Origin: Collybiopsis luxurians FD-317 M1
Lineage: Eukaryota; Basidiomycota; Agaricomycetes; Agaricales; Omphalotaceae
Direction of reading: 5' to 3'
DNA length: 64,000 nt
Assembly (NCBI GenBank): GCA_000827265.1
Contig: KN834777.1
Coordinates: 478,425-542,424 of the forward strand
The position numbers and the translations under genes are program-made. Position 1 is the first letter of the stretch; every line of letters starts with the position of its first letter. The notes under the pieces are model-generated. The model searched no databases. It had not been told where the DNA came from and was given only the letters and a program-made list of their open reading frames with translations. Below are positions 11,467-23,026 of this stretch, one piece after another.

Positions 11467-12063
11467 TGATAGGCATCTTGCTGGAGGGGCGAAAAGGACG
11501 AGAAAGAGAAATCAGAAAGGCAAGTCAGAAAGAAAATTTCAAGAAAGGTACTTATCATTGCGATAATATGATTTGATCATCCAGAAACATATTTGATGCC
11601 CTAGTTTAAGCTTTAGAACTCTTCGAATCAAGCGAATAACTACCAAAATGGAGGTCTACACACCTATATGCATGTCGGTTGCGCTGCAGAATCTTCTTGA
11701 TTGAGTATCGGATTTTCCATAGTTGTACATCTCTTCAGCTGGCCTTTTGGGTGCAGTGTGGCATGTTCTTATTCCAGTGTTTAAAGTTGAAACACAGGTA
11801 TTCAATAAATTTTTCCAATTACCTGTGCTCTTCATGGGTGTTGCAATGACTCAAGTACAATTGTACATATTTTTCCTTCTTCCCAGTTTTACCGTTCTTA
11901 GATTGATCAAGTACAGTTTGAAATAGCAACTGAGTTTGAACCTTTTACACTTGTACATATGTTCAAAGGATAGACCGTAAGCTAGGCAACGTGCATCTTG
12001 CAAATGTCATTGGTTTCAATTTCAAAGCAAACATGTAATTTTGTAATATACCTACTTATTACA
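11467..12063. other. Spacer without a supported gene
   Basis: Short open frames only. A few TGTACA-type motifs (AGTACAATTGTACATA at 11854-11869, TTGTACATATG at 11953) are present. Confidence 0.5.
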
Positions 12064-12943
12064 TCAAGCACTCCAGCCAACGACGTCCAGTAAACCAAGG
12101 TCTTTTGCCAGTTCGTATTCAGCCTTGGCTTCATCGTAACTGTAGAACACCTGCATGACATTGCCTTTGACTTTATACACCAGCTTATGCACCAAGCTCC
12201 TGGAAAATGATATAAGTATCATAGTTCATGAAAAAGATAACAACTCACAGCGAAGAAAAAATACCAACTGTGTGTCCCACAGTGATAACATACCAATGTT
12301 CTGGGGTTTGTTCGATACTAATTGGCATAGGGGGTGGAGCCATGATCGAGCCGACATCAGGTGGTCCAACTATATTCAATTCTGGAAGGCCAGTGAAAGC
12401 TGCATTACTTGGGCCTTCAGAATTGAACTCAGAAGATTTTCTGTCCTGGTTGTGGCTCTCAAAGAAAGCTTCTGTGGTTGTGTGAGACTTTCCAAGGTGC
12501 TGGCATATCTGGTCAAACTCTGAAAGTGGTCAAAGAAGGGGCCCCGGTGGAGGTTAGTGTTGTACCCAACAAAATTTCGAGATCTAATTACCTCTGAAAG
12601 ATCGCAGATTCATGTTGTACAGGGCGGTCATCAGAATTAATTGAACAACTGCTGGTAATTCATAAGTATCTTTGTAAATATCTTCATACACATTGCAGGT
12701 GAGCATCCTACCTTTTCTTGCTTGCAAATCTGCCATAAGCATTGTTACCTGTTCCATTGCAGTCAACACACTGCGCAGATTTGAGTCAGGGATGGCAGTG
12801 ATTCAAATGTCGCAGACTTGATTTGCAACTCCAGATAAAAACTCGGCAACATTGGTGAAGGTGCTCTCCAATGCAGGCATGATTTTGGCAAGGTCGTGCC
12901 TGGAAAGAAAAAGAGTCGAGGGGAAACTGAAATCCTCAGACAT
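12064..12943 (-). pseudogene. Protein with C-terminal RNase H1 N-terminal (viroplasmin-like) domain; one in-frame stop
   Basis: Minus-strand exons: 12592-12899 (possibly extended in frame to ATG at 12943), 12249-12519 and 12064-12199, with introns of 72 and 49 nt that close in phase. The last two exons spell the hybrid-binding fold of RNase H1: WYVITVGHTVGIFSS, then 'KVKGNVMQVFYSYDEAKAEYE' split here as KVKGNVMQVF and SYDEAKAEYE, ending GLLDVVGWSA and TGA at 12064-12066. This domain binds RNA/DNA hybrids in RNase H1 and is widespread in Agaricomycete transposon-related genes. The N-terminal part is unknown. Codon TGA at 12803-12805 breaks the frame where CGA would keep it open, so the copy is either dead or uses an unseen splice. 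Confidence 0.65.
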
Positions 12944-13080
12944 GATGGTTGGAAGTAAAGAAGCCAAGATGTACTACTGACGGTTCTCAGTTAATGTGAT
13001 ATTAATATTCTCATGTCAAATAAACTCATACTGGATGCTGAAGAGATAAATATTAAGTTGGCTGGACCAGACTCCCTACC

Positions 13081-13719
13081 ATGGAGCCATTCATTGAGTC
13101 TTTAATGGGCCATTATATCAAGCTCAATTCCCTTCTACCTATACCCAATAATAGAATTAATGGAGGAGATCTCAGTCTGTTCACACTGGAACAAATTGCG
13201 CATTTGCGCTACCAGCATGAGCAAGAGAGTTTGTGTCAATTGCATCTGGTATCAATCTGCCTTGCTTTTTTTCTTTTTTTTCCTTTGGTCTTATGCCCTC
13301 ATTCACAGGAGCTTCATTTGTGGGTTGCAAAAAAATATAGAGATCACTATCCTGACCATGAAACAGTTATCCATGATCTTCCTGAAGTACATATTGATGT
13401 TGATGAACTCATTAAGCAGGAGTTCATCCGTCAGGCCATTCAAGTTGCAAAAGCTGTAGACACAGTACACAATCAACCTCAGCTCAGTCATAATGACCTG
13501 GACTTGGTCTCAGACTCTCAAAGTGCTTTGCTCATGCCTGAAACAAGAGATTCCTCAGGCCAGTGTCTCGGACTGCGCCACTGCAGGCCCTCCCAGAGGC
13601 TTCTGGACTATCTTGTTAATGGGGAGGAAGGAACATTGAGGGTTGCCGCATCTACAAAATGTGGAGTACATTGGACAGACAGTAAAGCTACCCAAAATTC
13701 TTATAGGGCAATTTCTTGA
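13081..13719 (+). CDS. Uncharacterised acidic/charged protein
   Basis: Open frame of 212 codons starting MEPFIESLMGHYIK. A 60-nt segment 13249-13308 has GTATCA at its start, a long pyrimidine tract and TTCACAG at its end, and its length is a multiple of three, so it is probably an intron; removing it joins 'ESLCQLHL' to 'ELHLWVAKKY'. The C-terminal part past about 13555 may belong to another exon. No domain was recognised. It lies divergent to the minus-strand gene below 12943. Confidence 0.5.
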   Translation: MEPFIESLMGHYIKLNSLLPIPNNRINGGDLSLFTLEQIAHLRYQHEQESLCQLHLVSICLAFFLFFPLVLCPHSQELHLWVAKKYRDHYPDHETVIHDLPEVHIDVDELIKQEFIRQAIQVAKAVDTVHNQPQLSHNDLDLVSDSQSALLMPETRDSSGQCLGLRHCRPSQRLLDYLVNGEEGTLRVAASTKCGVHWTDSKATQNSYRAIS

Positions 13720-13754
13720 GTACCAGTCAATAGTACAGATAACTAGCAACATAT

Positions 13755-14412
13755 TTAGTTGTCTCCTTCATCACTGTCTTCTCCATGCAAGTCCTCTTCC
13801 AATTCCTCTGATTCCTCTATCAACCTATTATCAATAATCAACTCATTCCAGATGGGTAATCCTTTGCACTGCTGAGGCTGAGTTGGATCACACAGTGCAA
13901 GAGTGAGAATTTCAATCCAGTCCTCTGGATTGTCAAGGTCTAGGTGTAACATGAAGGGACCCGGAGCAGGAGGCACATAATTGATCCAGTTAGCATACTG
14001 ACTTGAGTGCAGTCACTCATGGAAGAGTGAATTCCAATCGCTAGTGCTGTTTTTTTTGGTATGCCATTGCTGTCTCTTCCAAGTCTGGTGGAGTTGGTCC
14101 ATGATTCTCTGAGTAAAGGATAGTTTCAATCACTAAATACCACAGTAAGGCTGTGCACACCTTCAACTTGTAATTTTCTTTTTCAAGTCCAAGGAGAAAA
14201 TCATCTCCCTCAATTGGCCACACACTGAACCATGCAATTCTTATCTTTTCCTTGAATGATTGCATGTCAACATCTGTTTCTGCCATCACAACTTCATAGA
14301 CTGGAAGGATGTCATTGATAAATAATTGAAGTGATTCTTCTTTAGGATTTTCTACTGGACCAGAGTTTAGATCGCAAGGGACAAATGCCGTGTTTCCAAT
14401 GCTAAAGAGCAA
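13755..14412 (-). pseudogene. Uncharacterised gene, frame broken
   Basis: Minus-strand frame from 14412 (MLFSIGNTAFVPCDL) is open to 'ETAMAYQKK' at an A8 run near 14058. The next frame continues sensibly as 'STSDWNSLFHE', meets TGA where TGG is expected near 14010, then 'LHSSQYANWINYVPPAPGPF' and runs to an acidic tail and stop at 13755. So one homopolymer frameshift and one Trp-to-stop change separate it from a single long frame of about 215 residues. Family not recognised; Trp- and Asp/Glu-rich. A sequencing error at the A run is possible. Confidence 0.5.
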
Positions 14413-14629
14413 TTTTTAGTATAGCTCAAGTAAAAGCTCCCTGTAGTATGAATGAACTTTACATTGAGATTCCAAGTGTACAGAGGACATCTCCAGATGA
14501 ACATTGCAAATATTCTCCAGTGGAATGCTCATCCGACATGACTGGCTGCCAGTTCAAGGTTTAGGAATAAGACCAGCACAAGGAATGATCTGTTAATAGG
14601 TTACTGTTTTATGACCCTTCTTCGAGATA

Positions 14630-14840
14630 GATGTACAATGTACAGTTTGTGCAAAATTTTTTGGTCATGGGTTGTGGGCGTTTGATGTACAAGTGTGGAT
14701 TATGAGTGCCTAATGTACAAATGTGTACAATTTGTAGATTATGAGTGCCTAATGTACAATTGTGTACTCCTTCGAACTTTCAATTCACAACCAATCAGTA
14801 CATCAAGATTAGAAACTGCACAATTGTACATTTTTCATTA
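14630..14840. repeat. Cluster of TGTACAA motifs with a 49-bp direct repeat
   Basis: ATGTACAATGTACAG, GATGTACAAGTGTGGATTATGAGTGCC, then TAATGTACAAATGTGTACAATTTG, again 'GATTATGAGTGCCTAATGTAC', then GCACAATTGTACAT. The phrase GATTATGAGTGCCTAATGTACAA occurs twice (14698 and 14738). No gene is supported from 14413 to 14980. Confidence 0.65.
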
Positions 14841-14979
14841 CAGAAAATGGAAGTCGAGTATAATTGTACTTATGCATCTACTTCAACTCTGCACTGGCTG
14901 CAAGAGCCTTGAAGTGGGCATGGATGCGCTTTGATGAACAAGTTAGTCTATGGATTCATCAGAAATAAGGAATTTACCA

Positions 14980-16455
14980 GAAGCATGGCTCATTTTGCAG
15001 TGTCATAATCTTTGATCTTTTCAAGGTGAGACCCACCTACAACAGGATTATGGCTTGGAAATGCTTGCAGAAATTCATCCACAACCCTTCGAAGGAATGA
15101 GAGCTTTTCAGCTGCATTGTTTCTGATATCTAGATAAACTGGATAGTGATGGCGAAGCCAGAGCTTCTCGATGCTATCAAGTCTGCTGCTGTCAAACTTA
15201 GGTCAAGGAGGCGAGACCTAAAGATACAGAATATACATTGAGATCCTTGACAAAACATACTGTGATAGTGCTTTGCAAAGGTTTAGGATGAGGGCAAAGA
15301 GCGTGAGCCGTAGCCTTCTGTAATGATGACTAAAATCCAGTTGAACAGTATTGTACATTTATGATAGGTAGCATTGCAAACACACTCTGTCCTGTGTGAG
15401 ATGATGAGCAGCAAGCTGAGGTGAAGCTCTTGTGGCAGCCACATACTGGGTCCTAGCTGCACCATCCAATCTACTTGGAGAAGTTGGCATCTCAGGTGTT
15501 GCTGCCCTCTGAGGAGTATTGCAAAGAGAAAGTTTTCAAGGAGAAGGTGTCTAGGAACTCTGGATCAGAAGAAATCAGGCAGTTTCATTCACAGAAATTG
15601 CACCTGCGGCCTCCCTCTAGTTGTGATGGAAGGTATTTTAGGCATGAGGAAGATACTCAGGAGAATCGTGATTGTGTGGAGGTACTCTGTTGACTCCTTT
15701 AAGTACTATTCAAAGATGCAGTTTTCCCACAAGACTGCTGGCACTCTGACACACATGTAGCCCAAAAAAAAAATCACTCTTCAAAATGGTGCAACTTCAC
15801 ATCTATTATGAATCTTCTACCTATGGATTCTATCTATTATCAGTTTCATCAAGCCTATTGGAGAGCGATGTTGCAACAGAGCAGAGGTAATCAAGCCAGC
15901 CACACATTCCACTATGATTCTGGTAACTTCAATCAAATTCTCAGCAGCTATAAGGACACGCTGACTGTGCCTGGGTGTTGGAGACCTTTCCCCATGCAAG
16001 GACATTAAAGCTACGAGGAGCTCTGCTTCTGCATCCACAAGGAGAGTCATTAAGCCTTGGGGAATTATTACATCAAAGTCAGAGAGAATAGGGCAGAGCA
16101 ATGCACCTTCACAAGTGGTTTCAATTTCCTTAAGCTTTTCAGCATGAGGCCCTGGAATTTGGAACACAGAGAGACGCTGCATCAATGAATAAGTGAAAAG
16201 ATGGCCGAGAATGGGGGCCTTGTTCACCTGAATGGTTCTCATCAACCGCCATAAGTCAGCCACAAGAGCCGCCTTTTCAGAGTCCTCAACTGGCAGAGAA
16301 CTAGCTTGAATATTTGCGCTCATCCTAGAGATATTGGATGGGTGCATCATTAGGGAATAGTTCATGCTGATAGATGGAAAAAAGCACTCGCTGAGAAACT
16401 GGGGAGTCTCTTGAGAGGGAAAGATGGAGAATGCATAGTTACCTATCGGTCTCAC
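14980..16455 (-). CDS. Uncharacterised gene(s), two coding blocks
   Basis: Block one, 15817-16455, is a 212-codon frame (starts MRPIGNYAFSIFPSQETPQF) rich in Leu, Ile and Ser with helical character. Block two, about 14990-15205, reads 'LDSIEKLWLRHHYPVYLD' and 'EKLSFLRRVVDEFLQAFP', then a short block with TGA in place of Trp. Whether the blocks belong to one gene is not certain; 15210-15810 between them has no clear minus-strand exon. No domain recognised. Confidence 0.35.
15475..15693 (+). CDS. Possible small exon, uncharacterised
   Basis: 72-codon open frame with a natural mix of charged residues (starts MEKLASQVLLPSEEYCKEKV) and a GTACTC donor-like end. Upstream frame is open only briefly. 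It could be one exon of a plus-strand gene or chance. Confidence 0.25.
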   Translation: MEKLASQVLLPSEEYCKEKVFKEKVSRNSGSEEIRQFHSQKLHLRPPSSCDGRYFRHEEDTQENRDCVEVLC

Positions 16456-17115
16456 TTAAAAAGGCCCCTTTGGAAACAGCCGAGAACAAGTGGCATCTAT
16501 GTAGTCAAAGTTTGAATATTGAGGCTGAAAGCTTAGTATGAAGTAATTATTTTTGGTACTCACTTATCATACTAACAGGTAAAAGAAATTGCTAGAACTG
16601 TATGAGCTATGATTTAAGGCATGCAAAGAGAGCCGCAACTGGATTTAACTTTTGAAAATGGTGATAATGGCAACGGTCCGAAGTCCCACCCACCAGTCAA
16701 AGTAGTGAGCACATTGATTGTCAACAAAGGACTCATTCCAGCAATACAAATTTTTGATATATTAACCTTAGGATGTACCAGAATAATCCAGCAAAGTTTG
16801 GAGGCCATCCAATAACTAAATCCTGAGATATAGATTACTGACAAAATGAACTCAGCCAGTCTTTTATTTGGGATCTTGATAGTGCACATATCCATAGGTT
16901 GCCTTTGCTGAGAGCCTTCAGAAAAAAAAAAAAAAAGAATTCAAACTGAACTAGGAAGGCAGGATACACACTCTCATCATATATCTTGAATAAAAAACCT
17001 GTTTTAAATAGCCTGCTCATCGTAGAGGACATTGACCAGATTCAATGGTCCGAGCTACCAGATACAGCAACTTTGCTGGTGTAATCAAGCGTGATTGCCT
17101 TTCTTTCCATCTTTC

Positions 17116-17938
17116 ATGTCTCGGCCCCGCAAATATCACACTGCGGTGCAGCTCAAGGCAGCCAAACAAAAGTACAATGCAAACTTTTATCAAAAGTTTG
17201 TCAATTACCATATCTTCAAATCTGTTTTTGTAGCCTGTTGCTTATCCAGGCTATTTGTTGCAGACACTGCAAGTCCATTGTCCACCAAAGGAAACAAGCA
17301 TATTGCAAGAAGAGGGACATGGCCATAAAAGCGGACATTATCCAGTGAGCATATAGGTCCCATACATAATAATTGAGTTATCAAATTCATATTCAAAAAA
17401 GTCGTAAAGAAGCTAGAAATCTTAGATACAAGGAGAGGGTATCTTCAAGAAGGTGCGTACAGATACCATGTAATTATTATGATGACACTGATTTTTGACA
17501 ATAATAACCAGTTTTCAATGTTCTCCTGCTGGAAAGGCTCTGGCAAAAGCTCATAACCTTGAGAGACAGTATTTGCAGCTAGTGCATAATGATGTTTCAC
17601 AGCAGCTGAAGGAGATAGTTCAGCACCACCTTGGGGTTGTCACTGGTTACATTCCCTCAATGACTCGTGAACCCAAGGAAGCTGCAGAATCACACTTTGA
17701 AATCCCCTTATCCAGACTAACAGAACTCTTGACTAAGGCTGAGAAATGTTCAAACATCATTCTGAACCAATGCAGGCATGCAGAGGAATGGCTTGAAGTA
17801 AACTCCATCTGCCAGCAACTGTGCCAGGGAGTTTCTTTGTTCGAGGATGTAATATGCCATTCAATGGAGGGTGTTGATGTGTTGCGGCAGGCTCATTTCA
17901 AAAAGACACTAAAGTTCTATGCTTATATTAAGAAGTAG
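17116..17938 (+). CDS. Uncharacterised gene with basic N-terminus
   Basis: The first exon starts MSRPRKYHTAVQLKAAKQKY at 17116, a Arg/Lys-rich opening seen in a large Agaricomycete family of transposon-associated proteins. The last exon is clear: an open frame from about 17515 to TAG at 17936-17938 with about 140 residues (ends FKKTLKFYAYIKK), rich in Leu/Glu/Gln and probably helical. The middle exons (17150-17515, including 'KRDMAIKADIIQ' before a GTGAGC donor at 17345) could not be joined with confidence. No enzymatic motif is visible. Bases 16456-17115 upstream hold no clear gene. Confidence 0.45.
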
Positions 17939-18099
17939 GCTCAATTTATGGAGATTCTTACTGTTTTTTTACTTGTACATTACTCCAGTAACTGTGGCAG
18001 GCGACTCAGTAATTCTCAGTGAGTTCATATTTCCTTCAACATCATCTCCTTGAGTAGCACATACTGTCCCTTGAAGTTGACTGAGTAAATGTATGAGTC

Positions 18100-18385
18100 A
18101 CTTAGCTTGACTCATTTGTACATAAATTGTGCATTTCTCCAGTCTGAGCAAATGACTCTTTGAGTACATATTGTACAAAGTGGCTCAATTTATAGTACAT
18201 ATTCTTCGATCTATAGTACATTTTTCAATCTGAGTACATTTGTTGATCAGTTGTACAATTCTTCAATCTTTAGTACACTTTTCAGTTGATGGTACATTTT
18301 CAGAGCCAATGGTACATTTTTTTCAGTCAATGGTGCATTTGTTCAATGGATGGTACTTTTTTTCACTCCATTGTGCATTCTATCA
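18100..18385. repeat. Dense array of GTACATTTT / TGTACA motifs
   Basis: About a dozen copies of TGTACA, AGTACATTTT, GGTACATTTT or TTGTGCATT at spacings near 20-30 bases, each followed by short T-rich or 'TTCAATC' phrases, giving a quasi-periodic block. It lies 120-400 bases upstream of the RNase H1-N-like gene at 18507. Could be a decayed minisatellite or a regulatory region. Confidence 0.7.
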
Positions 18386-18433
18386 AGTATGCTCAGCTTC
18401 ATATTACCATTGACTAAGGGATTGGGATAGAGG

Positions 18434-18440
18434 TATATAA
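18434..18440 (+). promoter_or_regulatory. TATA-like box
   Basis: TATATAA at 18434-18440, 67 bases upstream of the ATG at 18507. Position fits a fungal core promoter for that gene. Confidence 0.45.
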
Positions 18441-18506
18441 GTTCCGCTGCTGAGCAGTCCAGCTTTTGTGCACAACTGCTCTACTCTTTTGGTCACTCAT
18501 ATCTGA

Positions 18507-19110
18507 ATGCCTTCTCAAAACAATAAACAGCCTTTTGAGTCTGCCCTTGTCAGTGCTCTGCAAGCCAGTGCTCAACATAATGCCAGTGAGTTCACCTTAC
18601 TGACTTCTGGTAGGGATTTTGAAGCCCCTTATGACCTAGACTCTGTTCTTGCGGCGATTGCTGCTTCTCAAAACAGTGCCTCCAGTATGCCAGTAACTGC
18701 AGCTCCATCTGTTTCCACTCAGGCCACTGCTGCTAATGCCAATACTGCTCTGACCAACCTTGGCAATTGTAAGTTGATGGATTTGGCATTCAAAACACTC
18801 ATTCTGACTCCTTTGTAGCCAACATATGCAATGCCTGTGGTGCCACTATTCAGTCAGCCCAAGAAGTATGCTATGTTGTGTTTGTAGGTCATGCAACAGG
18901 AGTTTATGACAGTTTGTAAGTCTTCTTGCTCAGCTTGACATTAGTTTCAAGTTTTAATTATCTTTTTTTTTTGTTTTCAGTCCTCTTGTGCATCTTCTGA
19001 CCAATAAGTGCTCCGGCAATTCTTGGCACCAGTTTGACAGTTGCCAGGAGGCTGAAACGGCCTTTGCGGAAGCTGAAAGGCTTGGTCTCACCCATGTTGT
19101 TGACCACTAG
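18507..19110 (+). CDS. RNase H1 N-terminal (viroplasmin-like) domain protein
   Basis: Exons 18507-18768, 18819-18915 and 18981-19110 join in phase (GTAAGT donors; TTTGTAG and TTTTCAG acceptors) to give 162 codons. Residues 1-87 are low-complexity Ser/Ala/Asn/Thr. A CxxC (NICNACG) follows. The C-terminal 60 residues match the hybrid-binding fold: YVVFVGHATGVYDSF, SGNSWHQFDSCQEAETAFAE, ending GLTHVVDH. In RNase H1 this domain binds RNA/DNA hybrids; here no RNase H catalytic domain follows. It resembles the 12.1-12.9 kb gene in domain order. Shares a region full of transposon genes, so a role in element biology is plausible but inferred. Frame intact. Confidence 0.8.
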
Positions 19111-19609
19111 GGGCCTTGTCCACTGTATGCTTTCAGAGAATTTGTAAATTACTGTGACGTACCTATGTATGTGTGATCTCTCAAGAGAAATAACACTTTG
19201 TTCAATCAAGGGAGTTTTACACTGAAAGTATTAACTTGCATTTCTAGAAGGTCTAGTAGATTGCTAGTTTATGAGTGAAAAAAGTGTTATTTAGAATCCC
19301 ATGGTGAATATGGGTGATTTAGTGTGATTTGGAATACAGAAACTGATTTCTGTTATATTATAATTGACTTGCTTTTATCCCATCTGTTTGTGCCACCTTG
19401 TATCTGCCGGCCAACTCAGATTTCTTGCGGCGCTTGAGGAAGCTCAATGTATCTGAGATCTCGCGCGGTTACATCCAGACTGTTAAATATAAAGACATGA
19501 AATTTCAAGTTTTCGCTCAAAAAAGCATGTCATAGCTTATAGTAAGGTCAACATATCAGTTGTATGGCCTCGTAGAATGCATAGCAGGTATGATAGTGAT
19601 CTAATATCC

Positions 19610-20265
19610 AAGATTGGCAGAGTTGGAAAAAGTCGATGGAGAGTCATTGACAGCTTTTGGTGGAAGGGTCCGGACTTCTTGGGATTTACAATATGGCATT
19701 TGTGCAAGAAGTTGTGGTATCAGAGTTAGAAATGAAATATGTCAAGCAACTGTGCAAAACCTGTACTTTTCTCTGGCACAGACAAGTCAGAGCACTGGTC
19801 AGCTTCAGCCGATATCTTCAAGAAAATTATCAGCGCTTGGAAGAAGTCAGAGCATGGTGCGAGCTTGCATGGTGATATATGGCAAATTACCTCAGACAGT
19901 GATGGGAAGCGACGGCATGCCATGGTTGATTTTGGAGTTGTTGAGAACATCGATCCTGACTCTGCTCTTGGTCAGTGTCTTGGACTTCTTCCAGGGTTCA
20001 ACTACATGGTTGGGCAACAACATCACTATTGAATTTGACCCTAAGCACTTGTTCAAATGTATGTATATTTGCTTTGTCAATTCTAAACCATATTCACAAT
20101 CTATTTCAGGGCGTTGTTTCAGAAAAAGCTTCCAGAAATGTTGATCTCCTCACAGGTATCTCAATACTACAATGTCCTGTCTGCAAAGAATTTGCTTAGA
20201 GATAATCGAGGCCATCTGACCGAGCAGATGGCCCTTGGCATCAGGATTCAATAACAACGTGGAAG
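19610..20265 (+). pseudogene. Fragments of an uncharacterised transposon-type gene
   Basis: Coding-like plus-strand blocks: 'DIFKKIISAWKKSEHGASL' and 'AMVDFGVVENIDPDSALGQ' at 19739-20025, 'TIEFDPKHLFK' at 20028-20058 before a GTATGT intron (20059-20110), then 'ALFQKKLPEMLISSQVSQYY' and 'NVLSAKNLLRDNRGHLTEQM' to TAA near 20253. A frame change is needed around 20030, so the copy is decayed or mis-spliced here. The 'FDPKHLFKR' signature recurs in large Agaricomycete proteins of unknown function. Confidence 0.45.
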
Positions 20266-20791
20266 AGAAAGTGGCCATCACATTGTCAGCAATATGATTT
20301 TTCCTAGATTAGAGTTCAGTCCAACTGCAAGCCAAGATTGGCAAACAGCAGAGTCTCACTGCAGATGTGAATTTTCAACATCGCAAAGCTTCATTATTTG
20401 TTAGGGGGCTTCCTCTTTTGCCAATTAACTTAGCGCTGAAATGGCATCTCGGCTCTCAGAATTGGCAGAAAATCACATTGATTCCTGCCGAATGCATTAT
20501 TAACTCTTTCAGCGCTTAAGCCCGCAAACTTTGTCTCAAAACCCTTTGTCTGCACAAGTTGTCTGCACAAGTTGTCTACACATTATCAAGAACTTTCACC
20601 CATAAATAAATGAACCAGAATGGAGTGAATGAACTTGGAAACCAAAGGAAATGTTTCTGTGAGCACCCTTCTCTCATGCTCACTGAATTCTTTGCTGAAT
20701 TGTGGTACAGGAAACTCAGGGTATGGAGGATGTCTCCAAATTGGAAGTGAGTGACATGGGACAATGTGCATCTGTGTGATCCATCTTATCT

Positions 20792-22658
20792 ATGCTTATT
20801 ACTGACACTCTTTCCTCAGAAACTTTGGTTGCGGACAGTCAAGATCTCGACGAGACACCTTATCATGACATGCAGAATTTGTTTACCCAATTGCTCGCCC
20901 AATTGAACAGAGTTGGTCACTTCATTCCTCCTGGCGGTGAGTACTATCCTAGACTTATTGGATCTTTGTTCTCAAATTTGCTAAGAATTTGCCGGTGATG
21001 CAAATCATCTTGAACCCAATGAATACTATGTCACAATTGCCAATCATTTGGATAGGAGAGCTTGTTTCAGAACCAAGGACAGTGAGAGACTTTATGTCCT
21101 CATTGCTAGAGCATGTGCATTCTTTCACATCAGAAATTCTCAGTGAGGATATTATTTGTCTTGCTTCTTTAACCCAAAATTACCTTCTTTCCAAAAGCTG
21201 ATGTTTATCTTATACTATGTAGTGCCAAGCTCCTCAAGATCATCACGGAACCTCTTGAGCTCAAGTGGGAATTTTACAGCTCTGCCAATAGGAAAACTTT
21301 AGCACAGGCTCGCATCAATTATGAAAGCATCTTGAGGTTAATTGTCATGGAGCCTGCATGGAGCGCGCATGAAGGGGAATATGCATTGTAATACTTCTGT
21401 GTAATTGTAGAGTACATGTCAATTTTCACCCGATATGAGCGGCAATAATGGTATTGATTCAATTGCTTTGTTTCCAGACATTATCTATCTCAGATTGATC
21501 TTCTCCATGTTCAACACCTGAATTGGCAGGCATTGAACTGGGCTCCAAAGTGGGTAACCTGTAAAAATAAGTAACACAACTCCTGGTTCGAGGGACTTTA
21601 AAGTGACTGCATAATTACAGTGACCATAAGTACAATAACATAGCCCAAGACTATGCCTTACCTTACACTGCCACCTGCGATATCTGCCCTTCCTAGCAAT
21701 GCCCTTCACCAGTTCCTGGGTCAAAACCGATACTGGATTTGACAAAGACACTTTACCTTCAGCTTTAGTGAGTGATGCATTGGTATTGCATTTGCTAAGC
21801 AATCACTGACCTAGTTTTGCAGGATTCAGATGAGCTTCATACTCATCTTCATACCAAGTTCTTATGGCACTATGTCCCAACATATGCCATGGTGCTTGGC
21901 ACCATCTATGAGCAAGAGTTCATCAAGCTTGCTGTCACCATTTACATTGCTCATTGGCCAGAGGACACCACTTATGGTCTCAAGTCTTTCAGTGAACAAA
22001 CTCTTTTTCAGAAGCAGATAATTATTCCAGATGATAGTGACTCTGGCGAATGGAAGTTGAAGGCATTGCCTGCTTGGTATGATGGTGCTGATACAGAAGC
22101 AAGGCTGAAGCTTAACAACATTGTTCGAACAACTCTGTATACATTTTACAAGGTTAGTACAGTATAAACAATTATTCTGTGTCTCCTAACCCATACAAAT
22201 GCATTTATAAGAAAAATAATGGGATTTACAAGGAATTATTGACTCACTACACAGATGAAGAAGCTCACCAAATGTGCAGAGCTTTGCATGAGGTATGTTT
22301 AAGACTCATTTATTTCTGGCAGTGAAGCTTACATTTTCAGGCAATTTGTAATTTCCTTAGGAAAGCCATCACAAAGGCATCCAGTCATATTATATCTTAT
22401 GGTCTACCACCTCATTTCTGGAAGACCTCTCTTTATGGAGCCACACTTTTGTGGGCTGTTCACAACCTGTTGCCCCTCTCTTTTCATTGCCAAAATCATA
22501 CTTGGGCACAATATCAGTACCTTAATGCAGTTCCAGAGGGCATTGAAGAAACTTTATGGGAATATCTAAAATATCCAACAGCGGAAAGCATCCAGGAAGG
22601 CAAATGTATGGACCTTACTGAGCCTTGGGAGCCATGGCAAGATGTTATTCTATTTTAA
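20792..22658 (+). CDS. Uncharacterised multi-exon gene
   Basis: Plus-strand blocks follow each other with intron-like spacers: 'DLDETPYHDMQNLFTQLLAQ' (20840-20935), 'LKIITEPLELKWEFYSSANR' (21228-21290), 'ELHTHLHTKFLWHYVPTYAM' and about 100 further residues (21817-22152, donor GTTAGT after 'TFYK'), 'ELLTHYTDEEAHQMCRALHE' (22236-22291), and a last exon 22342-22658 ending WQDVILF and TAA. Aromatic- and His-rich. No known domain was recognised. The exons are well-formed, so the gene may be intact, but the full joining was not resolved. Confidence 0.45.
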
Positions 22659-23026
22659 TAAGTGCTCCCTTAATCTAAAGCTGTAGCTATGTTTGTGTCA
22701 TGGTAAGAGCCTGGTAAGATGGAAGAAAGACAGGAAGGGGGAAGCATCTTTATCTCATGGCCAGTTCTTCAACACAGCACAGATGGCTCTTCTGTATTGT
22801 TGTACAAATGAACAAAACTATGCAGAATTATGTGATACTTACCTAAAAAGAGTGCTGAGCAGTGAGCACTCCCCGGGTATAACTCATCATGCGAATTCTT
22901 TATTGTGTACAAATCTCAATAGGCACTGGCTCCTGGACCTGGCTCCAGCTTCTACCATCAAAAAAAAGAAAAATTTTTTCAGCTCTTTTACTTACTTACT
23001 TGACATCCTACCTCCACTACCTCCAA

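Noticed and set aside
12064..12400. Viral origin of the viroplasmin-like domain
   Set aside because: The same fold is the N-terminal domain of cell RNase H1 and is common in basidiomycete genes; no viral gene lies nearby.
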